Source of the DNA: Paracoccaceae bacterium
GTDB taxonomy: Bacteria > Pseudomonadota > Alphaproteobacteria > Rhodobacterales > Rhodobacteraceae
DNA: 64,000 bases
Assembly: GCA_020446815.1 (NCBI GenBank)
Contig: JAGRDY010000029.1
Coordinates: forward strand, 124,001 to 188,000
Direction of reading: 5' to 3'
Under the pieces are notes generated by a model that did not search any database, was not told where the DNA came from, and was given only the letters and a program-made list of their open reading frames with translations. This document shows, one piece after another, positions 25,475 through 34,655 of the stretch (its first letter is position 1; every line of letters starts with the position of its first letter). The position numbers were made by a program, and so were the translations under genes.

Positions 25475-26347
25475 TCAGACAGGCTGTCCCAGAGACTGGC
25501 GGATCATCCACCAGCTGCGCAGCACACGCAGCCGCGCGAGCGTGGCGACCCCTTTCATCCTTTCGGCCGCCCCGTTCAGCCTCGGGCTGAACAGAAGCCT
25601 GGGCACATGCACCGGAATGCTGGCCACCATCGCCAGCGCCCTCACGAACCAGGCCGCATTGCCCGCGCGCCCGCCATGCCCGGCCCGGTGCAGCTGGTAC
25701 ATCTCTCGGGCGATCCGCCGCCACTTGCGTTTCAGCGCCGGCCAGTCCGACCGCGTCGGATGGCCAACGCGCATGGTTTCGTCAAGCGCCAGCACAAAGC
25801 CCATGGCCGTCGCCCTCTGGCACCATTCGGCATCTTCCGACACGCCGTCGACAAACCCGCCGACGGTGGTGAACACCCCGCGCGTCGTCACCAGGTTGGC
25901 GGTAACGGAAAAACCCTTTCTCTCTATGTAGTCCTTGTAATCGAAGGCAAAAACCGTCTCGAAAGCCTGTGCGCCGCTGCGTGGCGGCGGCGTTTCGTCA
26001 AAGACGTCAATGGCACCGCCGACAATATCGCCCTTGCCCGCGGCGCGTCTGGCGGCGGCAAGCCAGCCCGGCGCGGGCAGACAATCGGCATCAAGGAAAA
26101 CGATCGTCTCGGCAGTGGTTTCACACACGCCCCGATTGCGCGCCAGCGCCGCCCCCTTGTTGGGTTCATCGACAAAAACCGCTTTGGGGAATTCTTCGCG
26201 CAGCGCATCCAGCGGCTGGCTCGACCCATTGTCGACAACCACGATCTCGGCGCCTTCCGTCTCCTCGCCAAACAGCGCGCTCAGGCAGCGGCCCAGACGC
26301 TCGACATCGTTGAAATGGGGGATGATCACGGCATGGGTGGGCGGCAT
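25475..26347 (-). CDS. glycosyltransferase family 2 protein
   Basis: A 290-aa GT-A-fold transferase. HAVIIPHFNDVERLGRCLSA opens the domain, VVDNGSSQPLDAL and VFLDADCLPAPGWL give the nucleotide-binding and DxD-like (DAD) motifs, and EDAEWCQRATAMGF carries the acceptor-site acidic residues. A C-terminal basic segment may sit on the membrane. Start ATG at 26347 has AAGGAA about 10 bases upstream. Divergent from the VPLPA-CTERM gene. Confidence 0.88.
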   Translation of the reverse strand: MPPTHAVIIPHFNDVERLGRCLSALFGEETEGAEIVVVDNGSSQPLDALREEFPKAVFVDEPNKGAALARNRGVCETTAETIVFLDADCLPAPGWLAAARRAAGKGDIVGGAIDVFDETPPPRSGAQAFETVFAFDYKDYIERKGFSVTANLVTTRGVFTTVGGFVDGVSEDAEWCQRATAMGFVLALDETMRVGHPTRSDWPALKRKWRRIAREMYQLHRAGHGGRAGNAAWFVRALAMVASIPVHVPRLLFSPRLNGAAERMKGVATLARLRVLRSWWMIRQSLGQPV

Positions 26348-26454
26348 GGCCAGAGGGTTCCTTGCACGAGGCGCTTGTGTCGACGGTGGCGGCACGCCCA
26401 ACCCATAGAAGGCTTTGCGAAAAAAATACACCGCCGCAACCGGATCTCAAAATG

Positions 26455-26469
26455 GAAACAAACTGTTTC
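26455..26469. promoter_or_regulatory. perfect inverted repeat, candidate operator
   Basis: GAAACA (26455-26460) and TGTTTC (26464-26469) are a perfect dyad with a 3-base spacer in the AT-rich gap between the divergent glycosyltransferase and VPLPA-CTERM genes. It is 234 bp before the VPLPA-CTERM start and 108 bp before the glycosyltransferase start. The binding protein is unknown. Confidence 0.4.
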
Positions 26470-26702
26470 TGATTGGGCGTGAATGCCGACTCACCACCGC
26501 CTGCCCGGCCATTTCTGGCGCCAATCAGACCAATTTTGCCTGACAGTTACGCATCGCGAAACATGAAATGCAACCCAAGGTGGTATTCACTGTGCTCTTT
26601 CGGCAAAACCGCAAAATAATGGCATCAATGTGTTCCTTTCTCGTCCAGATGTGGTACAAAGGACCAGTGGGAAAATATTATGACTTCGTGGAGGGGTCAG
26701 TT

Positions 26703-27359
26703 ATGATTAAGAATTGGGGCAAAGGCGTTCTTGCTGCCGCGGCGATCGCGGCCGCTTCCGCCGCAAATGCCTATGTAATAGACTTTACGCGGGGCTCCAC
26801 CGGCACCTCGGGCAGCCTGTTCCAGGGTGCCGTGAACTGGACCCTGACGTCGAGCGGTGTGCTCAACAACAGCCAGCTTTTCGACGGCAACGCCACCCCC
26901 AGCGGAACGGGGCTGGCGTTTGAGCGTGACGGAATCGGCGTTGGCGCGAATGACGACGAAATCACCACGACCCCCCGTACGCAGGAGTGGATCGACATCA
27001 CGTTCGACACACCCGTGCTGATCAATGCGATCTACTTCCTCGATCTGTTCGTGGATCGCGGCGGCCAGGATCTTGAAATCGGCCAGGCTTCCGTTAACGG
27101 CGGCTCACCGCTGATCACGCTGGCGGCAAACGATCTTGCCAGGTCCGGTGCGGCCGGGTTCGTCGGCGCGATGTTCGAACCGGTCTATGCCACGGTGATC
27201 CGCTTCACGGTTCTCAGCGGCAATGACGGTCTTGGCTTCGCGGATGGCGCGCTGGCAGGTATCGGCATCGCCCCGATCCCGGTTCCGGCGGCTGGTCTGA
27301 TGCTGCTTGGCGGCCTTGGCGGACTCGCCGCCCTGCGCCGGCGCCGCAGGAAAGCGTGA
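26703..27359 (+). CDS. VPLPA-CTERM sorting domain protein
   Basis: A 218-aa secreted protein. The signal peptide MIKNWGKGVLAAAAIAAASA ends near residue 23; the mature beta-rich domain follows. The C-terminus is the tripartite sorting signal: IPVPAAG at about 192, the hydrophobic LMLLGGLGGLAAL, then RRRRRKA. This is the VPLPA-CTERM variant of PEP-CTERM, processed by an XrtD exosortase; one is encoded 9.5 kb downstream. GGAGGGG precedes the ATG. Its role is unknown; such proteins are often anchored or released with exopolysaccharide. Confidence 0.88.
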   Translation: MIKNWGKGVLAAAAIAAASAANAYVIDFTRGSTGTSGSLFQGAVNWTLTSSGVLNNSQLFDGNATPSGTGLAFERDGIGVGANDDEITTTPRTQEWIDITFDTPVLINAIYFLDLFVDRGGQDLEIGQASVNGGSPLITLAANDLARSGAAGFVGAMFEPVYATVIRFTVLSGNDGLGFADGALAGIGIAPIPVPAAGLMLLGGLGGLAALRRRRRKA

Positions 27360-27381
27360 TCCGATCTCCACGGATGAAATC

Positions 27382-27415
27382 AAGGCCGGGCAGTCGCCCG
27401 GCCTTTTCATTTTTC
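27382..27415 (+). terminator. intrinsic terminator of the VPLPA-CTERM gene
   Basis: AAGGCCGGGC (27382-27391) pairs perfectly with GCCCGGCCTT (27396-27405) around AGTC, followed by TTCATTTTT. It lies 23 bases after the stop codon. Confidence 0.88.
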
Positions 27416-27476
27416 AATCCGCTTCGCTCTCGGCCCGATTCAGATTGAAGGCAAACCACCCTGACGGCGTATCGCC

Positions 27477-28307
27477 TCAGCCATAAGTGCCATAGGCATA
27501 GTCATAGCCAACCGAATTGTCCGAATAGCGGCATTTGTTGAGAGCGATGCCAAGCACATTGGTCAGCCCCGCCAGTTCCTTTTCGCAGACATCGATATTC
27601 GGCAGGGTCGTGCTTTCGGCCGCGGCAATCAGCAGCGCGCAATCGACATTGCCCAGAAAGCCGACATTATCATCGCTCGCCAGCATCGGCGACATGTCGA
27701 AAATCATGATATCGGGCTGCCAGGCGGCCTCGATCCGGTCAAGCGCCTCGCGTGTCGCGACCGATTGCAAAAGCTCCGACGGGTGCCGCGAGGCGGAATT
27801 GTTGGTTGCGACAATCAGGTTGTCGCCGATCCGTACCGCCTGATCCTCGAACCGGGCCTTGCCTTCAAGAACTTCGTGAAACGAATGTTTCGGCTGGTAG
27901 TTCAGCTGCTTGTTGATTGACGGGCGCCGTACGTCCAGATCAATCAGCATCACTTTCAGATCTTTCTGCCGCGACAGGCTGAGCGCGAGATTGATCGAGA
28001 TCGTCGTCTTTCCACAGGCCGCGCCCGGCGACGTGATCGCCAGCCGCCGCCAGCCCTTATCCTTCATCTGCCGGATGGTCCGCGACCGGAGCATGTCATA
28101 GGGCGTGGCATCCACCCCACCGAGCAACGCCGAGATGCGGTTGCGCCGGGCGCGTTCCGGTGCAATCTCGATCTCCGGCAGATCAGACCAATCGACAGGG
28201 GCCGCGACCCCCGCGCTCTGCTTTTCGCGCGGCGTGCCGGGGGTGCTGCCCAGCGCCGTCTTGCGCAATTCGCGGGCCTTGGCCAGCGCGGCTTCAAGCT
28301 TTTCCAT
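27477..28307 (-). CDS. polysaccharide tyrosine autokinase (CpsD/BY-kinase type)
   Basis: A 276-aa cytoplasmic ATPase. Walker A is SPGAACGKTT (93-102), Walker A' is MLIDLDVRRPS and Walker B is IMIFDMSPML; the C-terminus is a tyrosine cluster (CRYSDNSVGYDYAYGTYG) for autophosphorylation. It resembles the tyrosine autokinases found with PEP-CTERM/exosortase polysaccharide loci. It acts with the membrane chain-length protein encoded just upstream (42-bp gap), cycling phosphorylation to control polymer length and export. Confidence 0.9.
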   Translation of the reverse strand: MEKLEAALAKARELRKTALGSTPGTPREKQSAGVAAPVDWSDLPEIEIAPERARRNRISALLGGVDATPYDMLRSRTIRQMKDKGWRRLAITSPGAACGKTTISINLALSLSRQKDLKVMLIDLDVRRPSINKQLNYQPKHSFHEVLEGKARFEDQAVRIGDNLIVATNNSASRHPSELLQSVATREALDRIEAAWQPDIMIFDMSPMLASDDNVGFLGNVDCALLIAAAESTTLPNIDVCEKELAGLTNVLGIALNKCRYSDNSVGYDYAYGTYG

Positions 28308-28349
28308 GGCTCCACTACCTCTGAAACTCTTTGTGCAACCCGACCGGCC

Positions 28350-29885
28350 TCACAGATGGATGCCCAGTTTGGCCGCGACACGCGCCACGATGATATCAAG
28401 CGGCAGATAATATACATGTACGGCGTAAATGAGGCCCGGAATTCCCACCACGGCCAATAGCAGCAATGCCGCGAACACCGCCCGCCGGGTCAGAACCTCG
28501 GACGGGGTGCGCAGATAGGGAATGGTCGCGATCGGCGTGATCCCGAAGGACTTGATCAAATCGCTGGGCCGCCGCACGGAGCGGTTCAACAGCTCAAGCA
28601 ACACGATGAAGGCCAGGCCAAGCCCGATCCCCGCGGCCGTCCCGCCCCCCGCGATCAGCATCCGTTTGGGGCTGATCGGCGCGTTGGGAACGGTGGCGGC
28701 ATCGACCACGGTGATCCGTTCGCCCTTCGACAGGGTTTCGACCTTTTCCGTCGTCGCCGCCGCTGCCTGGCGCGCGACAGCGTTGTTATATTGCTGCTGG
28801 ATATTGTTGTAATCGCGGTTGAGCGCGTTCAACGCCACCTGATTGGCCGGTGTCCGCTCTATCGTGTCGTTGAGCACCGCAAGCTGTTCGGTCAGCGTCT
28901 TGCGCTGAAGCTCGGCCTGGGCGATGCGCGTATCAAGCGCCGCGACCTGCGAATCCAGCACCGCCTTGGCGGGGTTCGCCTGTGCGCCCGCCGCCGGATC
29001 CGCCGCCGACTGGGCCGCCACCACCGCTTCCATCTGGGCGATCTGCGCCTTGAGAAGCGCGATCTTGGGGTTCGTGGGCGACAGGACCGCCAGCAGCGAA
29101 TTCAGTTGCGTGCGCATCTGTTCGAGCTGCTTCGCCTCGGGCGTCATGTTCGCCTGCGTGGCGCTGACCTGCCCGGTCGAATTGAACAGCGCGATCATGC
29201 TTTCCTTTTGATCCGTAAGTTGCGCGATGTTCGCCTCCGCCGCGGCCAGCTGATTGCTCAGCTGGGTCTGCTGGCCCAGCCTGAAATTCAGCGTGCTCGG
29301 CAGCGCATCGGCATTCTTGTTCTGGAAATCGAGGATCTTGGCCGACATCTGATCCAGTTCCGCGCTCAGCGCCTCGACCTGCTGGTCGAAGAAATCCAGC
29401 GTGTTTTCCGCGCCCGTGGTGCGCAGCTTGACATCCTCCGACAGGATCAGCGTCACATATTCGTTGACCACACCCGCCACGACAGGCCCGCTTTCACCAT
29501 TGTAGGTGATCGTCATGATCGTTGCCTGACCGCGCCCGGCGCTCTTGTTGATTCTGGTATTGTCGCGCATCGCCGCGACAATCTCATCGGGCGTCATCTT
29601 GTTCAGATCCTTGAAAGCCCTGAGCTTTTGCGCGATCTCAAGCAGGTTGGCGCGCGTCATCAGCCGGTTCTCGATGGTCTGCAACTTCTCGAGCGCCTGC
29701 GACTGGATCGTGTTCACCCCGGGGATCTGCGACGATTCAACCAGCAAAACGGCGCGCGTCTGATAGACGGCCGGCAACAGGTAGGCCGCCGCGACCGACG
29801 CCGCCGTCACCAGCGCGAAAATGATCACGAAATAATGCAGCCGTCGCAGGAATACCGCGAAATAAAAGGAAAAATCCAAATTCAT
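28350..29885 (-). CDS. Wzz/GumC-type chain-length determinant
   Basis: A 511-aa inner-membrane protein: first transmembrane helix about 13-35, a large periplasmic coiled-coil region (roughly 80-400, including AALDTRIAQAELQRKTLTEQ), a second helix near 430 and an extra C-terminal hydrophobic stretch (VFAALLLLAVVGIPGLIYAV). This matches chain-length proteins of exosortase-linked polysaccharide systems. Its partner kinase is separate, as in Gram-positive-type pairs. Overlaps the ATPase gene upstream by 4 bp (ATGA). Confidence 0.9.
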   Translation of the reverse strand: MNLDFSFYFAVFLRRLHYFVIIFALVTAASVAAAYLLPAVYQTRAVLLVESSQIPGVNTIQSQALEKLQTIENRLMTRANLLEIAQKLRAFKDLNKMTPDEIVAAMRDNTRINKSAGRGQATIMTITYNGESGPVVAGVVNEYVTLILSEDVKLRTTGAENTLDFFDQQVEALSAELDQMSAKILDFQNKNADALPSTLNFRLGQQTQLSNQLAAAEANIAQLTDQKESMIALFNSTGQVSATQANMTPEAKQLEQMRTQLNSLLAVLSPTNPKIALLKAQIAQMEAVVAAQSAADPAAGAQANPAKAVLDSQVAALDTRIAQAELQRKTLTEQLAVLNDTIERTPANQVALNALNRDYNNIQQQYNNAVARQAAAATTEKVETLSKGERITVVDAATVPNAPISPKRMLIAGGGTAAGIGLGLAFIVLLELLNRSVRRPSDLIKSFGITPIATIPYLRTPSEVLTRRAVFAALLLLAVVGIPGLIYAVHVYYLPLDIIVARVAAKLGIHL

Positions 29886-30772
29886 TTGACCTTAGCTTCC
29901 TCTTCCGCGATCTGGGCCGCGAAAAACACGCCGTCATCCAGCACCGATTGCACGACATGCCGGTCGACGTGGTGATGATCCATGCTCCACGCATAGAGCA
30001 ATGCCATGTCGCACAGTTGATTGACAAGCCGCGGCACACCATGCGTGACGCGGTAAACCATCTTGGCGGCGGATTCGGTAACTTCCTCGCCGCTGCCGCC
30101 CGCCGCTTTCAGCCGGTGGGCAATCAGTTCCAGCACCGCGGCTTCATCGAGCGGCCGCAGATGGAAACTCGCGGCGATGCGTTGCGCAAGCTGGCGCAGC
30201 GCCGGGTCCAGGATCATGTCGCGCAACTCGGGCTGGCCGACCAGGACCAGTTGAATCACCTCATCCTTGCCGGAATTGATGTTGGTCAGCATCCGCAGTT
30301 CCTCGAGGCTTTCCGAGGACAGGTTCTGGGCCTCGTCGAAGATCAGCACAACCCGGCGCCCCGAGGCGTATTCCTCAATGAGAAAATCCTGCAACATCTG
30401 GAAAAGCTGGACATAGCTGGTCGTGACCTGAAACGGCACACCCAGCGAATTGAGCACCCATTGAATCAGTTCGCCGCGCCCGCCCTGGGCGTTGGAGATA
30501 AGCCCGACGGTGATCTTCGATCCGAACTGGCGCAGCAGTTCGCGCAAGAGCGTCGTCTTGCCACAGCCGACACCGCCGGTCACGAGAGTGATCGGCGCCC
30601 GCGACAGGATCCCGAACTCCAGCACCGAATAGGCGCGCCGGTGCTGGGCCGACCAGAAAAGGAAATCCGGGTCGGGCACGAGCGTGAAGGGCCGTTCGCG
30701 GAATCCGAAGAAATCCATGTAGAACCCGACGTTGCCCGTTTCGTCTGCGCTGGTCTCCACGACCTTGTTCAT
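29882..30772 (-). CDS. ExeA-like AAA ATPase of exosortase/polysaccharide loci
   Basis: A 296-aa AAA+ ATPase. FYMDFFGFRERPFTLVPDPD is the typical N-terminus; Walker A is GGVGCGKTTLL (66-76), Walker B VLIFDEAQNLS, and NINSGKDEVIQLVLVGQPEL is the sensor region. No transmembrane segment is seen. Homologous ATPases sit in PEP-CTERM/XrtA polysaccharide clusters, where their role is not established; related ExeA energises secretin assembly. First gene of a leftward three-gene unit with the chain-length protein and kinase. Confidence 0.87.
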   Translation of the reverse strand: MNKVVETSADETGNVGFYMDFFGFRERPFTLVPDPDFLFWSAQHRRAYSVLEFGILSRAPITLVTGGVGCGKTTLLRELLRQFGSKITVGLISNAQGGRGELIQWVLNSLGVPFQVTTSYVQLFQMLQDFLIEEYASGRRVVLIFDEAQNLSSESLEELRMLTNINSGKDEVIQLVLVGQPELRDMILDPALRQLAQRIAASFHLRPLDEAAVLELIAHRLKAAGGSGEEVTESAAKMVYRVTHGVPRLVNQLCDMALLYAWSMDHHHVDRHVVQSVLDDGVFFAAQIAEEEAKVK

Positions 30773-31256
30773 TCAACTTTCCATCTCAAACAGCCGGGCG
30801 TTGCGGCGGCCAGGGCACCATCGACCTTGTAGCTTCCAAAACCCCGGATTTCACGGGTTAAATGGTAACACGACTCTGGCGGCCCGATGGCATCAAACCG
30901 ATCAGGCCCCGTCAGTCCCGAAATACGCCGCTTCGAATTTGGTCTCCAGCAATTCATCTCCGTCCGGGTCATATTGGGTACAATGGAAAAAGAAAAACCC
31001 ATTGTCGGCCTGGCAGAAACAGAAAAACAGCCCGAAAGACGCCCGTCCGGCCCAATATGGGGGCGGATGGCGGCAAATGACAGGCGCATCGCGGCGGATT
31101 CCGCGAATATGTCAGATAGTTGTTTTGTCAACACCGCTTAACCTGATAGTAAGGTTTCGGTGTGCTGCCGCATCCGGCAGATTCGGTTGAAGAGTGCGCG
31201 GGCGCCCCGCAAAAAGGGCGCCGTTTGGTATAGGTGATCCGATTGGGGCGTGATGT
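30773..31256. other. 484-bp divergent control region in the polysaccharide island
   Basis: Lies between the ATPase operon (minus) and the sugar-transferase gene (plus). Its right half is comparatively AT-rich and has back-to-back promoter-like sequences at 31104-31152. No convincing ORF with normal codon use was found. Confidence 0.6.
31104..31152. promoter_or_regulatory. candidate overlapping divergent promoters
   Basis: On the minus strand TTGACA (31126-31131) is followed after 16 bases by TATTCG (31104-31109). On the plus strand TTGTCA (31125-31130) is followed after 16 bases by TAGTAA (31147-31152). The two -35 boxes overlap, so the export operon and the initiating transferase could be transcribed in a mutually exclusive or jointly controlled way. 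Confidence 0.35.
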
Positions 31257-31946
31257 ATGAGTTTGCACGCAAATGATCTTTCAGACGAGCTGGGCGCGCA
31301 CGGCCCTTCGGCGGGTCTTGTGCAAATAAGTTCCCGCGCAGGCATGTACAGAAGATTTTTCAAACGCATCCTGGATGTCCTGGCAGTTCTGACAGCGGCA
31401 CTCATCGTGTTGCCGCTGATCGCGGTCCTGGCGCTGATCGTTGCCAGCGACGGATCGAACCCGTTTTACTGGAGCGAGCGCGTCGGCCTTCGCGGCCGCA
31501 ATTTCGGGATGCTGAAGCTGCGTACCATGGTGCCGGATGCGGATCAGCTTCTCGAAAGATATCTGGCCAGGACGCCCACCGCCCGGCTGGAATGGGACAG
31601 CACGCAAAAGCTCAAGATGGATCCGCGGATCACCCGGATCGGGCGTTTCCTGCGCAAGACGTCGCTTGATGAGCTGCCGCAGTTGTGGAATGTCCTGATC
31701 GGCGAAATGTCCCTTGTCGGCCCGCGCCCGATGATGCCGAGCCAACGGGTGCTGTATACCGGCCTGGCCTATTATTCGCTGCGCCCGGGCATCACCGGCC
31801 CCTGGCAGGTATCCGACCGCAACGAGGTCGAGTTTTCCAGACGCGCCGATTTCGACCGCGAATATGACCGGACGCTTTGCCTGGCAACCGATATTAAATT
31901 GCTTTTTGCAACGCTGCGCGTCGTCATGAAGGGCACGGGCTATTGA
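31257..31946 (+). CDS. undecaprenyl-phosphate sugar phosphotransferase (ExoY-like)
   Basis: A 229-aa member of the bacterial sugar transferase family that starts polysaccharide synthesis by moving a sugar-1-phosphate to undecaprenyl phosphate at the inner membrane. One membrane helix (about 37-60), then WSERVGLRGRNFGMLKLRTM, RIGRFLRKTSLDELPQLWNV and MSLVGPRPMMPSQ, which are signature motifs, and the ITGPWQVSDR block. The short form without the extra N-terminal membrane domain is like ExoY. The 28-residue N-terminus before the helix is hydrophilic. Confidence 0.92.
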   Translation: MSLHANDLSDELGAHGPSAGLVQISSRAGMYRRFFKRILDVLAVLTAALIVLPLIAVLALIVASDGSNPFYWSERVGLRGRNFGMLKLRTMVPDADQLLERYLARTPTARLEWDSTQKLKMDPRITRIGRFLRKTSLDELPQLWNVLIGEMSLVGPRPMMPSQRVLYTGLAYYSLRPGITGPWQVSDRNEVEFSRRADFDREYDRTLCLATDIKLLFATLRVVMKGTGY

Positions 31947-32060
31947 TTTGAGCGGCGGTTCGGCTATTTCGGACACAGGACTGTTCCGAAAACCGGTGCC
32001 GGTTGCGCATTCACGACCATTCCGGCATGACACTTTCAGGAATGTGCTCGAGGACCACGC

Positions 32061-34511
32061 ATGACCCTTCGCCGAACCCTGTCCGCCATTTCCCTGGCGC
32101 TTGCCCTGACGGTTCTGGCGGCCTGCGATTCATCCGAGGAACGCGCCGAAAAATACTATCAGTCCGGCCTCGAATACCTTCAGGCAGGCGATGTCAGCCG
32201 CGCCCTGATCGAATTCCGCAATGTCTTCAAGCTGAACGGAAAACACAAGGAGGCGCGCCGCACCTATGCCAAGGTGGAGCGCGATCGCGGCAATATCCGC
32301 GAAGCGTTCTCGCAGTATCTGCGGCTGGTCGAACAATTCCCCGATGACCTGGACGGCCTGCGCGCCCTTTCGGAAATCGCCGCGCAGAACAACGATTGGC
32401 AATCGGCTACCCGCTATGTCACCCGGGCGCTGGCGATCAGCCCCGGCGATCAGGGTCTTCAGGCGATCAAGGCCGTGGCGGATTATGGCCTGGCGATTGA
32501 CGCCAACAGTCCCGGCGATCAGGTCAAGGCCGTGCAGGAAGTCCGCGAACTGCGCGCCGTCCTGCCCGATGACCTGCTCTTGCGCCGGGTGATCATCAGC
32601 GATCTCATCCGCGCCCAGAAAAACACCGAAGCGCTGCAAGAAATCGAATCCGCCCTGCTGATCGCCCCGCTCGATCGCGGGCTTTATGCCCAGCGCCTGT
32701 CGCTCTACGCCGCTCTGGGCGACGATCAGGCGGTCGAGTCGGGCTTGCGCGACATGGTCACACGGTTTCCCGACGCGCCGGAAATGAAAGCCGCGCTGAT
32801 CCGCTGGTATGTGTCGCGCAAGGAATTTGACAAGGCCGAGGCCCATCTGCGCGCCCAGATCACCGATGACACCGGCAATGATGACGCGATTCTGGAGCTG
32901 GTCCGGTTTCTTGCAACCTACCGCGGCACCGATGCCGCCGTGGCCGAGCTGGGAAAGCACATCACAGCGCAGGATCCCAACCCGATATTCCGCTCGACTC
33001 GCGCCAGTTTCCTGTTCGATCTGGGCCAGCGCGACGAATCGATCGCCGAAATGCGCGACATCCTGAAAACCGCGCAGCCCTCGGCCGAAACGCGGCGGAT
33101 CAAGATCGGCCTGGCGCAGATGCTCAACATCACCGGCAATGTCGTTGGCGCGCGCGCCCTCGTCGAAGAAGTGCTGGCCGAAGATTCGGGTGACGCCGAA
33201 GCGCTGAAGCTCAAGGCGGGCTGGCTGATTCTCGGCGATCAGGCTGGCGAGGCGATCACCATCCTGCGCAATGCGCTCGATCAGAACCCCCGCGATCCGA
33301 CGATCATGACCCTGATGGCCCAGGCTTACGAACGCGACGGCAATCGCGATCTGCTGCGCGAAATGCTGTCTCTTGCGGTCGAGGCCTCCAACCGCGCCCC
33401 CGAAGAATCGCTGCGCTACGCCCAGTTGCTGGCCTCCGAGGGCAAGTTCATCCCCGCCGAGGGGGTTCTCATCGACGCCCTCAGGATCGCGCCGGGCAAT
33501 CCGTCGCTTCTGGTGCCGCTGGGGCAGATCTACCTGCATGTCAAGGACTGGCCGCGCGCCACGACCGTGGCGGACGCCCTGGAAAAGATCGGCTCGAACG
33601 CCACCAGGGCCGATGTCATCAACATGCGCGCCGCCATTCTGGCCGGCCAGAAACAGACGGATGAGGCAATCGGCTATCTCGAAGGCCTCACCGACGACGG
33701 CTCTGGCGATCTGTCCACGAAAATCGCCATCATCAGGGCGCATCTGGCCAATGGCGACGATGCCAGGGCCCTGGCCTATTCATCGAAACTTCTCGCCCAG
33801 TATCCCGATGATCCCACAGTGCGCTTCACCGATGCCGCGGTGCGCGCGCTGACGGGCGATTCCGCGACCGCCGAAACCGAGTACCGCGCGCTGATCGACG
33901 AAGACCCGAAACGCCTGCCCGCCTGGATGGCGCTTTTCCGGCTGGTCGCGGCGGATCCGGCGCGCGCCGGCGAACTCCCCGCGCTTGTCGACACCGCGCT
34001 GGCGGCGCTGCCGGGGTCGGGTGAACTGCTTTGGGCCAAGGCCGGCATTCTTGAACGCCAGGGCGACATTGACGGCGCGATCGCCATCTACGAAGACCTG
34101 TACCGCGAAAACAGCGCCAACCCGATCGTCGCCAACAACCTCGCCAGCCTCCTGTCCAATCACCACCCCGATGCCGACAGTATCGCCCGCGCCGAAATCG
34201 TGGCGCGCCGGTTGCGCGGCAGCGGCAATCCGCCCTATCAGGACACCTTTGGCTGGATCGCCTTTCTGCGCGGCAACTATCAGGACGCGCTGGCCGAGCT
34301 GGAACCCGCCGCCGCCGGCCTGCCCGAAGACGCCAGCGTCCAGTATCACCTGGCCATGACCTATGCGGCCCTCGGGCGGTTGCCCGAGGCGCTGGCGCGG
34401 CTGCGTCTGGCAAGCCAACATCTTGCGCCCGACGACAGCAGCGACATGGCCAAGGCGATCAGAAACGAGATTTCCCGACTCGAATCGACAGGCGTGAACG
34501 CGGCCAATTGA
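32061..34511 (+). CDS. TPR-repeat lipoprotein, PrsT-like
   Basis: An 816-aa lipoprotein: signal peptide with lipobox LAAC (cysteine 22), then tetratricopeptide repeats nearly to the end, beginning AEKYYQSGLEYLQAGDVSRA and including QYHLAMTYAALGRLPEALAR. It matches the layout of PrsT-type TPR proteins (usually about 900 aa) found in PEP-CTERM polysaccharide clusters. Likely a periplasmic or outer-membrane scaffold for export or polymerisation. CGAGGA precedes the ATG. Confidence 0.87.
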   Translation: MTLRRTLSAISLALALTVLAACDSSEERAEKYYQSGLEYLQAGDVSRALIEFRNVFKLNGKHKEARRTYAKVERDRGNIREAFSQYLRLVEQFPDDLDGLRALSEIAAQNNDWQSATRYVTRALAISPGDQGLQAIKAVADYGLAIDANSPGDQVKAVQEVRELRAVLPDDLLLRRVIISDLIRAQKNTEALQEIESALLIAPLDRGLYAQRLSLYAALGDDQAVESGLRDMVTRFPDAPEMKAALIRWYVSRKEFDKAEAHLRAQITDDTGNDDAILELVRFLATYRGTDAAVAELGKHITAQDPNPIFRSTRASFLFDLGQRDESIAEMRDILKTAQPSAETRRIKIGLAQMLNITGNVVGARALVEEVLAEDSGDAEALKLKAGWLILGDQAGEAITILRNALDQNPRDPTIMTLMAQAYERDGNRDLLREMLSLAVEASNRAPEESLRYAQLLASEGKFIPAEGVLIDALRIAPGNPSLLVPLGQIYLHVKDWPRATTVADALEKIGSNATRADVINMRAAILAGQKQTDEAIGYLEGLTDDGSGDLSTKIAIIRAHLANGDDARALAYSSKLLAQYPDDPTVRFTDAAVRALTGDSATAETEYRALIDEDPKRLPAWMALFRLVAADPARAGELPALVDTALAALPGSGELLWAKAGILERQGDIDGAIAIYEDLYRENSANPIVANNLASLLSNHHPDADSIARAEIVARRLRGSGNPPYQDTFGWIAFLRGNYQDALAELEPAAAGLPEDASVQYHLAMTYAALGRLPEALARLRLASQHLAPDDSSDMAKAIRNEISRLESTGVNAAN

Positions 34512-34655
34512 TGCCAATCGGGCGCATTGTGTTGCTGCCTGGATACTTTCACCTGCGTTACATATGGGAAACACCTGACCGATTTTTGTTAGGAATTTGA
34601 TTTCACAACCGTCTGTCGTATCGTAAGGACGATTCTTATTTGATTGGATGTCACA

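Noticed and set aside
26568-27359. Longer form of the VPLPA-CTERM protein starting at 26568
   Set aside because: The extra 45 residues precede a complete signal peptide, and the ATG at 26703 has a strong GGAGGGG site.
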